The notes under the pieces are model-generated. The model was not told the DNA's origin, ran no database searches, and worked only from the letters and a program-made list of their open reading frames with translations. 64,000 bases of DNA from Dugong dugon (lineage: Eukaryota; Chordata; Mammalia; Sirenia; Dugongidae), in contig CM057474.1 in NCBI GenBank assembly GCA_030035585.1, forward strand, positions 7,362,001 to 7,426,000, read 5' to 3'. Position numbers and translations under genes: made by a program. Below, piece by piece: positions 11,801 to 23,563 of this stretch. The first letter of the stretch is position 1. Every line of letters begins with the position of its first letter.

Positions 11801-12679
11801 AAATGAGTTAATTAGTTCATTCATTAATAAACATTAGTCTCATTATAATAGAAAGTTTGAATAAAATCCTGGAGTTTCAACATATATTGCTAGTCATTTG
11901 TATGTAAAAAGGTAATTAAGAAAAAATTTTATTGTATTTGCAAAAAGCATCTTGAATCACGCTACTAACAAGAATATATAATTGGTGATATGGAGTCGTT
12001 CATCACTCATTCATTCAACAGACTTCTATTAAATACCATGAATCAGGCAGAAGATGTTTAACCCTGCAATGAGTAAAATTTTCTAAATGGCACTCATTAG
12101 CAGAACTGTTTCTCATATAACCCAAGCCTTATAGTCAATGGCAACCTAGGACTACATGCAAGATGATATTTTGCCAAGAACCACTATCCTAAGGAGCATA
12201 ACTGGGTGAGGAGTATCATTCTCAGGATTTTTCCAAGTGGTAGAAGTAGAAGCCAGTTTTCTGCTTCGGCCCTGGCACAGAAGTCATCAGAAGCTGAGCA
12301 CCAGAAGACTGAAAGCTTAGTTTTCACTTCCATACTTGGTGAATTACCACAGGCTACAGGCTACTCTCTACAATCAAATGTGATTTTCTCATCTACAAAA
12401 GGAAGAAAATAATAGCTACTTCTGTCTTCTTGGAGTTTTGGGCAAATATCCAAGAGATATATAAAAATGTTCTCCAACCACTAAGGAGCTGTGCCAGTCT
12501 ATGTTGTTGCTCTTGTTATTTGCAACCGAAAATGACGGCAACGTTTCCTATTTTCATTCGGCAGCTGTGCTGCATTCTTTTATAACTGCTGAAGAACCAT
12601 CCATACTTTCTCTGTTTTCCATGTTTTGCACTGCTGAAGCTCCCCGTTTTCTGTCCTTACTGTTGCTTCAAGACTCAGC

Positions 12680-12900
12680 ACAGGCTGGTCTTCTTCTATG
12701 AAGCCTTCCTCGACCTCCAGCAACTCACTGTTGATTCAAAAAATGGACTTTTGTGTGCTCCCAAAATGCCCTGTTATCTCAGTTTAATTGCCTCCTTACT
12801 TGTTGCCCGACAGACTATACCGAAAGTTCCCGTGGGTAAGAACCACAGCTTATTTGTCTTTGTATACATGACATGGCCAGGACTTCAGTAAGTCTTGGTT
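12680..12900 (+). mobile_element. possible L2 3'-end fragment
   Basis: CTATGAAGCCTTCCTCGACC and the later GGGTAAGAACCACAGCTTAT TTGTCTTTGTATAC segment follow the order of L2 3' ends, but heavily diverged. Short plus-strand frames overlapping its left side (12206-12412, 12501-12701) have no motif. Confidence 0.4.
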
Positions 12901-12944
12901 GGACTAAGACATGAAATAATACTATGTTTGAAAAAAATGTTTAT

Positions 12945-13170
12945 TTAGGCCTTGCCATGTACTAGGCACTGTGCAAAGTACTTTATATAAACTATCTCAT
13001 TTTATTTAAAAAAATTTTAAGATAAGTATGATTGTTATTCCAATATTATATATGAGAAAACATATGAGAGATTAGGTAACATGACCAAAATCACACAGAT
13101 GGGATATGGTGAAGCTGGGAATCCAGATTCTCTTCATCGTTATTCTAACTGCCTCCATCTAGCCCACTCG
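12945..13170 (-). mobile_element. MIR-family SINE
   Basis: Reads as antisense MIR: TACTAGGCACTGTGCAAAGT, ACTATCTCATTTTA, then GGTAACATGACCAAAATCAC and ACAGATGGGATATGGTGAAG. Old and diverged. Confidence 0.7.
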
Positions 13171-13397
13171 TCATTTCTACTGTTCCAAAAGTTGCATTTT
13201 ATCAACTTTCCAAGGAAGATCGGATCCTGGTTTACTGACGCAGTGTAACTGATTTTATAAAACACTAAAGAGTATGTCAGAATCCTAATTTATTAAATTC
13301 CAATCAAGTGTAGAAATTATGAGTAGCCTAGAGTATTCTTTTCTGTGTTCCATCATTTTCCCTTTAAAAGTCTACATAAGATATCAAATTTGTTCAT

Positions 13398-13478
13398 TCA
13401 TTCTTTCGACAGATATCATTCAGCACCTGTTATGTACTAGATGTTAGGGATAAAGCAGTAAACAGACCAAAAAATAAT
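13398..13478 (-). mobile_element. L2/MIR-type short fragment
   Basis: CATTCATTCTTTCGACAGAT, then CACCTGTTATGTACTAGATG and GGGATAAAGCAGTAAACAGA follow the antisense 3' terminus shared by L2-type elements. Confidence 0.55.
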
Positions 13479-13486
13479 AATAATAA

Positions 13487-13735
13487 AAGCCATGTTATAT
13501 ACTAGCTAACTCTTATTTGGTACTTACTATGTGCCCGGCACTGTTCTAAGAGCTTTTTGATTATTAATTTACATAAACTTCATAACAACTCTATGAAGTT
13601 CTTACTCTTATTATTCCATTTTTGCAAATGTGGAAACTGAGGCAAAGAAAAGTTATGTAACTTGCCTAAGGTTAAAGCTTGTAAGAACTGGACTCGTAGT
13701 TAGAATCAGGCTGTCTGTACAGTGAACTTGCAGTC
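13487..13735 (-). mobile_element. MIR SINE
   Basis: Antisense MIR with TTACTATGTGCCCGGCACTG, TTCATAACAACTCTATGAAG, GTGGAAACTGAGGCAAAGAA and AACTTGCCTAAGGTTAAAGC, the classic order. Better preserved than the copy at 12945-13170. Confidence 0.82.
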
Positions 13736-13739
13736 CAAG

Positions 13740-15270
13740 CAAAGAAGCTATGTATTAGTGAATCACATCACCCAAAGTGTTGGCGTGATGCTGCAGACTC
13801 TGCTGCAGGACCAGGGTTGCCGTAAGTACCAGTGCACCTGCTGCCTTTCCTCAGGGCATCTTTTTCTCTGGATTGTGCTGCAGATGCACTGATACAGACC
13901 TCTCTTTCCTTCATCCACCAAAAGCATCATTACCTCATGCCTAGCAAGGTGAAATATAATTAAGTGTGGAACATTTTCTTCATAGGAATTGATGGTTGAA
14001 ATTGATAGTCCACTTGTAACCATTTCATAGAGTGCAAGGTCTATTATATGCTTTGTCTTGCTTTTTGTTTTTGATTTTGATTTAGATTGTTCTCGGTTTT
14101 GTACATTAGGACTATGGAGACCCCTAGTCTTTACCCACAACTACTGCATAAACTAAAACAAGAAATAAGCATTTATGTTACTAAATAGTTCATAGGAGTG
14201 AATTTTGTATTTGGAGATCAAGAATACATTGTTAGAAGACATGGAAACATTTTCTTTAAAGACTTATTACTGAATAATATTTTTAATATAGTTTGTATTC
14301 TATAAATGCTTATTTATCTTTCATTATATATATTTAAATATTATTTTACCTGTCAATGTATGCTGATCTCTAAAACAAAACAGCTTCGTCTTGTTTTCCA
14401 GCCCTTCCCAAAAGTATACCTCCCACATTGTATCACTGGCATTCTATCTGACTTCAAATTTTTAAGCCTAAAATTTCAGTAGCATTCAGAATTAGCTACA
14501 AATAAACTGACTAAAGATCCCTATTTCTAAAAATTTCTTTATATATATACGTACTTACATTTTTCTCTTCTGTTTGCTCCCTGTACCTTTTCTCTTTTTT
14601 TCTAACAAATGTTAGTCCCATTCAATTTCCTTCTCAGTACTCCACTAACGCTTTCTCTCAATTCCAACTTAATCTCCCATCTTCTTTCCCATTAACCTTT
14701 AATATACACACTTGCTATCTCCTCTTTACTTCCTATCTAGCCCATTCATCTCTCATTTATTTCCTAATATAATAGACATGAAAAAGGAAACTCAATACTC
14801 TATAAAACAAATACAAAAATTAAGGTCTCAAAGATTAGAAAACAGTATATACTCAACTGCACCACTTGAATACAAACATTTACATATCTTTTTTTTTGGT
14901 GGGGGCCTGTTGATTTTTCATCTTGTGTTCCTAAACCAATATTTTAAGAAAAAAAAGGAGGGGGGCATGTACTAATTTTTAATCCCTCTTTGCTCCTTCC
15001 CACTGCAGTGTCTCTAAACTACATTCAAAATAGCCTGTTCAAATGATTAAGTCTGTCTGGTATTTATCTTCGTATCTCTGCTACCTAACAGAGTCGCCGC
15101 CACAGAGTGGGTCCTCAGTGAATGCCTGATGAACTGAACTGAAAGAAGTAGACTGAGTACTTGATAGGAAGGTAAACAGTTACATCAAAGAGAAACTGCT
15201 GTTCACCAATAGCTGGAGTAAGGACTGCAGCGTTGGATGAGCGCAGTTAGTCAGTACTCACAATTTTATC
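13740..15270. other. unassigned, pyrimidine-rich in part
   Basis: A 125-codon minus-strand frame (13763-14140) is present but contains low-complexity KSKSKTKSKTK and no domain. I do not call it a gene. The 14390-15000 stretch is C+T-rich with no assignable repeat. Confidence 0.4.
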
Positions 15271-15286
15271 TTACTGTGCTACCTCA

Positions 15287-15442
15287 GGGAGTCCTGGTGG
15301 CCAGTGGTTAAAAGCTTGGCTGCTAAGCGAAACGTTGGCAGTTCGAATCCACCAGCCGCTCCTTGAAAACCCTATGGGGCAGTTCTACTGTGTCCTGTAG
15401 GGCTGGTATGAGTCAGAATCAACTCGATGGTAGCGGATTTTA
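15287..15442 (+). mobile_element. SINE, full length, short-body type
   Basis: Opens GGGAGTCCTGGTGGCCAGTG, B box in GCAGTTCGAATCCACC, ends CTCGATGGTAGCGGATTTTA. Imperfect target duplication TGCTACCTC (just left) and TGCTGCCTC (just right). Confidence 0.92.
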
Positions 15443-15524
15443 TGCTGCCTCTGATTCTTTTCCCTGATTATCATTCCCCATCTCTCCTTGGCCACATTTT
15501 CCAAGGGCTGAAGTAGTTGGAGGA

Positions 15525-15545
15525 TTAGGGTTATGGTTAGGGTTA
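15525..15545. repeat. three telomere-like hexamers
   Basis: TTAGGG TTATGG TTAGGG TTA: two perfect units and one variant. Too short to be a meaningful interstitial telomere. Confidence 0.6.
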
Positions 15546-15898
15546 TACTCAGAGACTCAAAGACTCAAACAGCTGAAGCTGTAATAAATTGCTTGTTTTT
15601 GATCCCTAAATAGTGACCCAAATTGACATTGGGCAAAAAAGAAAAATCAAACCGTAAAGACCTCCTTTTACTATCTTGTTTTTCCTCCATTCCTGTTTCC
15701 CTATCACACTCAGATTGTATGACACGTTGTCTGAATTAAAGCCTCGCATACTCTCAATACAGCGTGGAATCATGGAATGTTAGAACTCCCAATAACCCCA
15801 CAAGTCATGTAGAACAGTGGTTTTCAAAATGAACTCTTTATACCCTCATGAACTCCTTTCCGAGATATTGAGTTTTTTACCCCCTACCCTGAACTTTA

Positions 15899-15980
15899 GG
15901 AGCCCTGGTGGTGCAATGGTTAAAGCATTCAGCTGCCAACTGTAAAGTCTGCGGTTCAACTCACCAATGACTCCACTTTA
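15899..15980 (+). mobile_element. SINE, 3'-truncated
   Basis: Head only: GGAGCCCTGGTGGTGCAATG to the B-box region (CGGTTCAACTCACCAATGAC). The similarity then stops. Confidence 0.8.
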
Positions 15981-16065
15981 ACAACTGCAATGCCAGGGTA
16001 TCCCTTATACCTTCAAGACCTACCTAATTATAAGTATTTCACCTGACTGCTTAACAAGGCCTTCA

Positions 16066-16238
16066 GGAGCCCTGGTGGCATGCTCGACTGCTAACCAAAA
16101 GTTCATCCAGCTGCTCCAGGACAGAAAGATGTGGCAGTCTGCTTCTGTAAAGATTACAGCCTCGGAAACCCTATAGCGCAGTTCTAGTTTGCCCTATAGG
16201 ATCGCTATGAGTTCTAATTGTCTCAACGGCAACTGGCT
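16066..16238 (+). mobile_element. SINE with internal deletion in the head
   Basis: Starts GGAGCCCTGGTGGCATGCTC and has lost the bases between the A-box region and the anticodon-like part. The rest, with TAAAGATTACAGCCTCGG and ATAGGATCGCTATGAG, is the long-body form. Lies less than 100 bp after another partial copy in the same orientation. Confidence 0.88.
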
Positions 16239-16239
16239 T

Positions 16240-17158
16240 ATAACACCAATCATCTTCATTCCTTTAGATCTTGCATCAGATGAAAAGATTTCATCACCTA
16301 CATTAATCTTTATTTAATTTTGCAATTAATTCACTTGCCAACACAGTCCTTGTATTTAGTAAAACTTGATGATGAATATGAGAATTTAACCAATCAGATA
16401 TAAGGAACATTAACTACTTATGTGTAGTCTTCTGTTTGCGTGTTTGTCTGTCTGTTTGCTTTTTATTCCATTCCTTCCCCCAGAAAAATGTCCATTCTCT
16501 TCAGGATCAAGACCTTCACGCTTTCATTCCCCCCCCAAAAAAACCTTCAAAATTCAGCAGAAGCAGCACTTACGTATACACACTATTCCAGAAAACTCGT
16601 ATGGGCTGGAGCATGCAGTCTAGCAACATTGTTAAGGGTTACCAGCAGCTCTTTAACGAGGAATTTATCCAGTATAATATGTTGTACACTAATACCACAC
16701 CAACCTCTAGGCAATTCCCAATACAGAATACAGATTCAATTATTATCAACATACATTTTTGTGACATTGATTAAGTTTAAAATAAAGAACATACTTTGTG
16801 ATTGGTTGATTTGGATGTTGTTAAACATAACTAACCTGGGATAACCCTGATTTTGATGCTGAGAAGGAAAATCAAGAGAAAAGATACAAAGCTGCATGTG
16901 TGTCAAGGAAATGGCTAATTCTCCAGTAACAGTGCAGTATAAGACAATCAGGGAGGAAGTAGAAAAGAATCATCTTTTGGCTGAAAACCCTAATGAACTG
17001 GATTACCGGGATCGCTCTCAATTTCCAAATTTACCACTTCTTTGATCTTGTGATCTCTCTACCTATACCAGGAAAATATCTACACTTTATCAAATTATTC
17101 CTCTCACAGACTCCCTTCCAAATGAAAGCTATATCCTGCATTTGGATTGTTGTTTCCT
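16240..17158. other. unique sequence
   Basis: Three overlapping plus-strand frames at 16420-16844 read one C-rich stretch in different registers and have no domain. Nothing else recognised. Confidence 0.4.
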
Positions 17159-17169
17159 AAACCTTCTCA

Positions 17170-19727
17170 GTGACAGGAAAATATCCATATGCTTAAAAGG
17201 AAGATCAGTTAATACGACTATTATTTAAATTTATGAACCAATCACTAATGCCAAAGATGAAGAAACTGAAGATTTTTACCAACATCTAAAGTCTGAAATT
17301 AATGAAACATGCAACCAAAATGCATTGATAATTACTGGTGATTGGAATGCGAAAGTTGGAGACAAAGAAGAATCAGTAGTTGGAAAATATGGCCTTAGTG
17401 ACAGAAATGACGCCAGAGATCTCATAATAGATTTTTGCAAGACCAATAACTTATTCATTGCAAATACCTTTTTTCAGCAAATAAGCAGAGACTCTACAAT
17501 TGGACCTCGTTGGATGGTATACACAAGAATCAAATCAACTACATCTATGGGAAGGGATAATGGAAGAGCTCAATATCATCAGTCAGAACAAGACCAGGGG
17601 CCAACTGCAGAACAGAAGATCAATTGCTCATATGCAAGTTCAAGTTGAAGCTGAAGATAATTAAAACAAGTCCACAAGAGCCAAAGCATGACCTGAATTT
17701 AGAGACAATAGATTTGACTCATTAAACACTATGACCAAAGACCAGATGAGTTGTGGAATGACATTAAGGACATCATATATAAAGAAAGCAAAAGGTATTA
17801 AAAAGACAAGAAAGAAAAAAAAAGACCAAATGGATGTCAGAAGAGATTTTGAAACTTGCTCTTGAGTGTAGAGTAGCTAAAGCAAAAGGAAGAAATGGTA
17901 AAGTAAAAGAGCTGAACAAAAGACTTCAAAGGGTGGCTCAAGAAGACAAAGTATTATAATGAAATGTGCAAAGACCTGAAGTTAGAAAATCAAAAGGAAA
18001 GAATATTCTTGGCATTTCTCAAACTGAAAGAACTGAAGAAAAAAATTCAAGCCTCAAGTTGAAATATTGAAGGATTTTGTGGGGAAAATATTGAACAACG
18101 CAGGATGCATCAAAAGAAGATGGAAAGAATACACAGAGTCACTATACCAAAAAGAATTGGTTGATGTTCAACCATTACAGAAGGTAGCATATGATCAAGA
18201 ACCAATGGTACTGAACCAACAACTTATTCCAAGCTGCACTGAAGGCACTGGCAAAAACAAGCCTCCAGGAATTGATGGAATACCAATTGAGATGTTTCAA
18301 CAAATGAATACACTAGAAGTGATCACTCGTCTATGCCAAGAAATTTGGAAGACAGCTACCTGGCCACCAACTGGAAGAGATCCATATTTGTGCCCATTCC
18401 AAAGAAAGGTGATCCAACAGAATATGGAAATTATCAAACAATATCATTTATATCACATGCAAGTAAAATTTTGCTAAGATCATTCAAAAACATTTGCAGC
18501 AGTACATAGGCAGGGAACTGCCAGAAATTCAAGCCAGATTCAGAAGGGGACATGGAACGAGGAATATGATTGCTGATGTCAGATGGTTCTCGCCCGAAAG
18601 CAGAGAATACTAGAAAGATGTTTATCTGTGCTTATTGCCTATGCAAAGCATTTGACTGTGTGGATCATAATGAATTACGGATAACACTGCAAAGAATAGG
18701 AATTCCAGAACACTTAATTGTGCTCATGACGAGCTGTACACAGACAGAGAGGCAGTATTAGTGGTTCACACAGAACAGGGGGATGCTGTGTGGTTTAAAA
18801 TCAGGAAAGGCATGCATCAGGGTTGTATTCTTTCACCATATTTATTCAATCTGTATGCTGAGCAAGTAATCTGAGAAGTTGGACTATTTGAAGAAAAACG
18901 TGGCATTAGGATTGGAGAAACACTCATTAACAATCTGAGGTATGCAGATGACACAACCTTGCTTGCTGAAAGCAAAGAGGACTTGAAGAATTTACTGATG
19001 AAGATCAAAGACTACAGCCTTCCGTATGGATTACACCACAAAGTAAACAAAAATCCTCACAACTGGACCCATAAGCAACAATGTGATAAACGGTGAAAAT
19101 ATTGAAGTTGTCAAGGATTTCATTATACTTGGATCCCCAATCAAAGCCCATGGGAACAAGTCAAGAAATCAAACAATGTATTGAACTGGACAAATGTGCT
19201 GCGAAAGACCTCTGTAAAGTGTTAAAAAGCAAAATTTCACTTTGAGGACTAAGGTGTGCCTAACCCAAGCCATGGTATTTTCAATTGCCTCATATGCATG
19301 TGAAAGCTGGACAATGATTAAGGAAGACCTAAGAAGAACTGATGCTTTTGAATTATGGTGTTGACGAAGAATATTGAATATACCATGTACTGCCAGAAGA
19401 ACAAACAAATCCGTCTTGGAAGAAGTACAGCCAAAATGCTCCTTAGAAGTGAGGATGGGAGACCTCATCTCACATACTTTGGACATGTTATCAGGATACA
19501 GTGACCGGTCCCTAGAGAAGGACATCACACTGGGTAAAGGAGAGGATCATCGAAAAAGAGGAAGACCTTCAACAAGATGGATTGACACAGTGGCTGCAAC
19601 AATGGGCTGAAACACAGTAATATTGTGAGGATGGTGCAGGATCAGGATCAGGCAGTGAGTGTTTCATTCTGTCTACTGTGGATCATTATGAGTTGGAACC
19701 AACTTGACAGCACCTAACAACAACAAC
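17170..19727 (+). mobile_element. RTE-clade LINE, 5'-truncated
   Basis: The insertion is flanked by an exact 11-bp duplication, AAACCTTCTCA (17159-17169 and 19728-19738), fixing both ends. It begins inside the coding region, so it is 5'-truncated, as is usual after target-primed reverse transcription. The 3' end reads ATTATGAGTTGGAACCAACT ... CACCTAACAACAACAAC, the terminus also seen on the SINEs. Endonuclease and reverse-transcriptase blocks are recognisable but the frame is broken. Confidence 0.93.
17214..19610 (+). pseudogene. RTE ORF2 remnant (endonuclease-RT)
   Basis: The frame near 17325 contains ITGDWNAKVG, the GDWN motif of APE-type endonucleases, followed by a VVGKYGLSDRND block. 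The RT part has the PPGIDGIPIEMFQ block (about 18267), AFDCVDHNELR (about 18649) and RYADDTTLLAES (about 18940), which carries the catalytic aspartates. A C-terminal GRPSTRWID block is near 19560. Multiple stops and frameshifts separate these pieces, so no active protein is made. In life the protein nicks target DNA and copies its own RNA. Confidence 0.9.
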
Positions 19728-20104
19728 AAACCTTCTCAACTCTTTCTCCCAATACCAATTTAAGCCTTCAAAATATATTTTAAAAATCTGCTTTCTATGG
19801 AAAACTCAAATAAAACTGATGAATAATGACCATTAATATAGAAATCATGCTTATTTAATATGAAAATTACTATAACTTTCTTTTCTTCTAGCTCATTAAA
19901 AGGAAGAAGAAATTCCCCAAAAATATTAAGGAAGACATCATAATTGGTTAAATGTGGAGTCTGTAGGGGAAGGAATTGTTTAGGATTATTCTCAAATGCC
20001 TGTCTTGAATAACTGGATGAATGTAATTTCTGTCATGAATAAAGACCAATGATATTTGATTAGATTTCCATTCCAGAAAAGTCAAAGCTATAGGAAGAGA
20101 GAAC

Positions 20105-20285
20105 ACATCTTGCTACCAGGGGTTAGGGGTTAGAGGAAAGGGTCAGTACAAAGGGCAGCATGAGGCATTTTTTATCTTGGCTGTGGTGGTGGTTACATGT
20201 TTCTGTGCACTGGTGAAAACTCATACAACTGTACATCAAAAATAGTGAATTTTACCATTTGTAAACTAAAAAATATGATAACAAT
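20105..20285 (+). mobile_element. L1 3'-end fragment (older L1M type)
   Basis: GGTGGTTACATGTTTCTGTG, then CATACAACTGTACATCAAAA and ATAGTGAATTTTACCATTTG matches the 3' UTR common to older mammalian L1 families. No coding content. Confidence 0.65.
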
Positions 20286-20931
20286 AGTTGGGCTCAGTGA
20301 TTAATTACTTAGATGAACATGTATTTTAAGGATCTGAAGACTGTTAGATCAATCACAGGGGAAAATAAAAATTAATAGAGCACTAAATTAGAAATTAAGC
20401 TGGAGCTAGGAAAATAAGATTGTTGCAGACTACAAACAAGGAAATAACAGTATTAAACCAGAAGTGAGAGACGTTTATATAATACAGATGACACCACCTA
20501 GCATGTCCCCAGGTGTCTTGTGTTTGAAAATTACTTCTGCCTTTCTACTCTTCCACCGCATCAGAAAGTCATTTTCCAGAGAGTGGTTAGTCTCAGTTGG
20601 TCTTGTTCTTATTACCTGGTTAGCAAAATTCTTACTGTTGAATCTAGAAAGAGGTGGACAAAAAAAATGTAATCTAAGGTAGGAAGCTCAGACAAATTTG
20701 ACAGGTTACATAGATTAGGGAACACTTTCCACATTCTAGTCTTCAGTTTTGCCAAATTATAAATTTGGCTTATAAAAGCACCTGGACAACCAAATCAAGA
20801 GACAGACTGTGGCCTTCGAATAAAGCTCCTTTGCATACCAGCATCAACAAGAGTTAGCAAACTGCTCCTAGCTCTTCTCAGCAGGACTGTATATTCCATC
20901 AGCAGGAGACAAGGAGAACAAGCTTCCGTTG

Positions 20932-21116
20932 AATATATTCCAACTCATGGTGATCCTTTGTGTCAGAGTAGATCTGTGCTACATAGGATTTTCAATGACT
21001 GGTTTTTCAAAAACAGATTAACAGTCCTTTCTCTGAGGAACCTCTGATGGACTTGAATTTCCAACCTTTCTCTTAGCAGCCGAGGGTATTATCCATTTGC
21101 ACCACCCAGGGACTCC
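20932..21116 (-). mobile_element. SINE, diverged
   Basis: On the minus strand the head is GGAGTCCCTGGGTGGTGCAA. The body includes CAGAGGTTCCTCAGAG, and the 3' part is GGATCACCATGAGTTGGAAT. It carries a small internal rearrangement around ACTGGTTTTTCAAAAACAG. Confidence 0.85.
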
Positions 21117-21119
21117 AGA

Positions 21120-21632
21120 AGTCAAGGGAGAGCCCCCAAATAATCATCTACCTCCTTGCTGCTCCAGCATGCTCCACCTCCCTCCCACACACACTCCTCT
21201 TTCCCTTCAGCAGCCATGGTCTCAGTATCACTGCCTTTGGAACAACAGGATTAATGTCAGCACACCCCTTTATCCCTGTTAGTCAAGTGTTAATCCCCAT
21301 TCATCTCTGTCCTTTGTCTCTTTACTCCCAACCCTTCCCATTCCCTAAATTTTAACCTTCTATAACTCAGGATAAAACATCAGCAAATAATTTTTGAAGT
21401 TTATCCCCAATCACTTTCATGAATGCTCCATTCTACTTATCCTAACTTAAACATGGCTCTCCCATGACGCTGCAGCCCAGAAGCTGTTCAATTAATATAA
21501 TTCTTCTCCTAAACTCCTTCTTCTCCAGGAACTAGAAATGGGGTAGGTATCCTTTTTGCTCATCAATACTGCTTTCAGACCACCATCTCTTCTTTCTCTA
21601 TGAATACACGTGTCATCCGACTACAGTTACCT
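21120..21632. other. unassigned pyrimidine-rich sequence
   Basis: C+T-rich stretch between a SINE and an LTR. It may be L2- or LTR-derived but could not be placed. The short frame at 21097-21282 has no motif. Confidence 0.35.
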
Positions 21633-22024
21633 AGTTCTGCCATAACAGAAACACTGCAAGTTTTGGCTTTAAAGAACAGAAATTTATTTTGTCACAGTTC
21701 AGCAGGCTAGAAGTCTGAATTCAGGCTGTGGCTCTAGGGGAAGATCCTTCCTTATTGGTAGCCCCATGAGTTCCATGGCGTTCCTTGGCATTCTTTGGCA
21801 TTCATTTGTGTTCCTTGGCATCTGTCTTCCCTTGTGTGTTTCTCTGTGTCTATTCTGCTCTTTTTATAACTCATAAATGATTAGGTTTAGGATCCACCTT
21901 ACTCTGATATGACCTCATTAACACTACAAAAGGAAACTCCTATTTCTAAACAGTGCTATACTTATAAGTACAGAAGTTAGGATTTAAACACATATTTTGG
22001 GGGGACACAATTCAATCCGTAACA
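21633..22024 (-). mobile_element. solo LTR, MaLR/ERVL-like
   Basis: On the minus strand it begins TGTTACGGATTGAATTGTGT, has a TATAAAAAGAGCAG promoter-like block and an AATAAA polyadenylation signal (ACAAAATAAATTTCTG) about 30 bases before GCAGTGTTTCTGTTATGGCA, and ends near AGAACTAGGTAACTG. Internally a GTTCCTTGGCATT-type unit is repeated about four times (21778-21830). No retroviral genes flank it. Confidence 0.72.
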
Positions 22025-22114
22025 ACATAAAATCCTTCCACTTTGTAGTTATCTAATACCTCCCAGTGAATTCCTACTCATTCTTTGAGAAGTATAGACT
22101 CTGACTTACTAATA

Positions 22115-22265
22115 CCTGTTGCCATCAAGTCAATTCCAACTCATAGTGACCCTGTAGGACAGAGAAGAACTACCCCATAGGGTTTCCAAGGAATGGCTGG
22201 TGGATTTGAATTGCTGACCTTTTGGTTAGCAGCCACGCTCTTAACCACTGCACCATCAGGGTTCT
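22115..22265 (-). mobile_element. SINE, full length, short-body type
   Basis: Minus-strand head with ACCCTGATGGTGCAGTGGTT and a GCAATTCAAATCC B-box relative. The 3' part is AGGGTCACTATGAGTTGGAA. Flanked by an imperfect 13-bp duplication, TGACTTACTAATA (22102-22114) and TGACTCACTGATA (22266-22278). Confidence 0.93.
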
Positions 22266-22289
22266 TGACTCACTGATAGTCTTTCCAAT

Positions 22290-22968
22290 TCTATACCTAA
22301 CCTGGTTGGTAGTGATTTCAAGTTCCAGATTGAAGCCAATATCCTGGTCTCTCAAGTACTTGACCTTCTTTCACTCAATGATCTTGTTCTGCACTCTACA
22401 GCAACTACTCAATCCCGAGGCCATACTCTTGACCTTGACATTTCCAATAACAACAACCCATTTATCTCAAACCTCATTTCTACCTCCATTTTTTAATCTC
22501 TTCACCTCTCTCCTTCTGATACCAATCTCTAACAATCTTTAGCCTTCATCAGAACTCATCTCTCAAACCCCTATCTATAGTCTAATTTCAAAATATATCC
22601 ACAATTTTATAATTCTCCACTCCATCACTGTTATCATCTTGGCTCAAGCCACCAGCATCTCTCACCTGGATTATTTCAAGTAGTCTTCTGCAGGTCTTCC
22701 TGTGTCAAACCTGTTCCCCTTCATTCAGCCTATTCTCAACACAGCACCACAGTGATTCTAATAATCACTAAGTCATGTCATGTCACTCCTCTGCACAAAA
22801 CCTTCCAATGGCCCTCCATCTCAGAATAAAAGCTTAAGTCCTTATTATGATTTTCAAGTCCCTAAATGATCTGGGTCCCGTTACCTCTCTGACTGTGTCA
22901 GCTCCTTATCTTTCTCTCATTCTTAGTGCGGCAATCATACTGGTTTCCTTGCTGTTTCTCATACAGCC
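22290..22968 (+). mobile_element. L2, left part (interrupted)
   Basis: The right half, with CCTTCCAATGGCCCTCCATC, TCAGAATAAAAGCTTAAGTC and CTAAATGATCTGGGTCCCGT, follows the L2 3' region closely. The left half is probably L2 coding remnant. It is broken at 22969 by an L1 fragment and resumes at 23564. Confidence 0.75.
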
Positions 22969-22981
22969 CAGACACACTCTT

Positions 22982-23550
22982 TTTTTTACACATAATTTCT
23001 TTTATTTTGTTGTTGTTGACGATATTCCCAGCAAATAATTCACCAATTCAACAGTTTCTACATGCACAATTCAGTGACACTGATTACATTCTTCAAGTTA
23101 TGCAGCCATTCTCATCCTCCTTTTGGGAATTGTTCCTCCTCCAATAACATAAACTCACTGTTCCCCTAAGGTTCCAATCTAATCTTTCAAGTTCCTTTTG
23201 ACAATTAGACCCCATAAAGATAGACATTAAAAGAACATAATGCTCAAGGCAGACTTTCTTTACTAGATAAGCTAAATTATTATTTGGTTTTAAGAAGATT
23301 TCAGGGAATATTATTGGTTTACAGTTTAAAGATTATCTCCGGGGTAATAGTTTTGGGGTTTATATGGCATTTATAGCTTCAGAAAATCTGTATGCCATGA
23401 GAATTTGAAATTCTTTTGTGCCTTTTCCTTTTTTTTTTTTTTTTTATTATGATTGTACTTTAGATGAAGGTTTACAAAACAAATAGTTTCTCATTAAACA
23501 GTTAGTACATATATTGTTTTATGACAATGGTTAACAACCCCACGACATAT
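22982..23550 (-). mobile_element. L1 3'-UTR fragment inserted in L2
   Basis: An exact 13-bp duplication, CAGACACACTCTT (22969-22981 and 23551-23563), flanks the insert. The insert starts with T-rich sequence, so it lies on the minus strand with its poly-A tail at the low-coordinate end. It contains two L1 3'-UTR modules: one with GCACAATTCAGTGACACTGA (22982-23430), the other with AGATGAAGGTTTACAAAACA (23450-23550), separated by a 17-base T run. The same modules recur at 30766-31393 and 63245-63818. Confidence 0.88.
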
Positions 23551-23563
23551 CAGACACACTCTT

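Noticed and set aside
13763..14140. 125-codon minus-strand frame
   Set aside because: Low-complexity KSK repeats and no recognisable domain.
15525..15545. Interstitial telomere or chromosome-fusion scar, also at 53416-53429 and near 20122
   Set aside because: Only two or three hexamers each, within the range of chance.
16420..16844. Three overlapping frames of 67-134 codons
   Set aside because: They are the same C-rich DNA read in all three registers, with no motif and no splice support.
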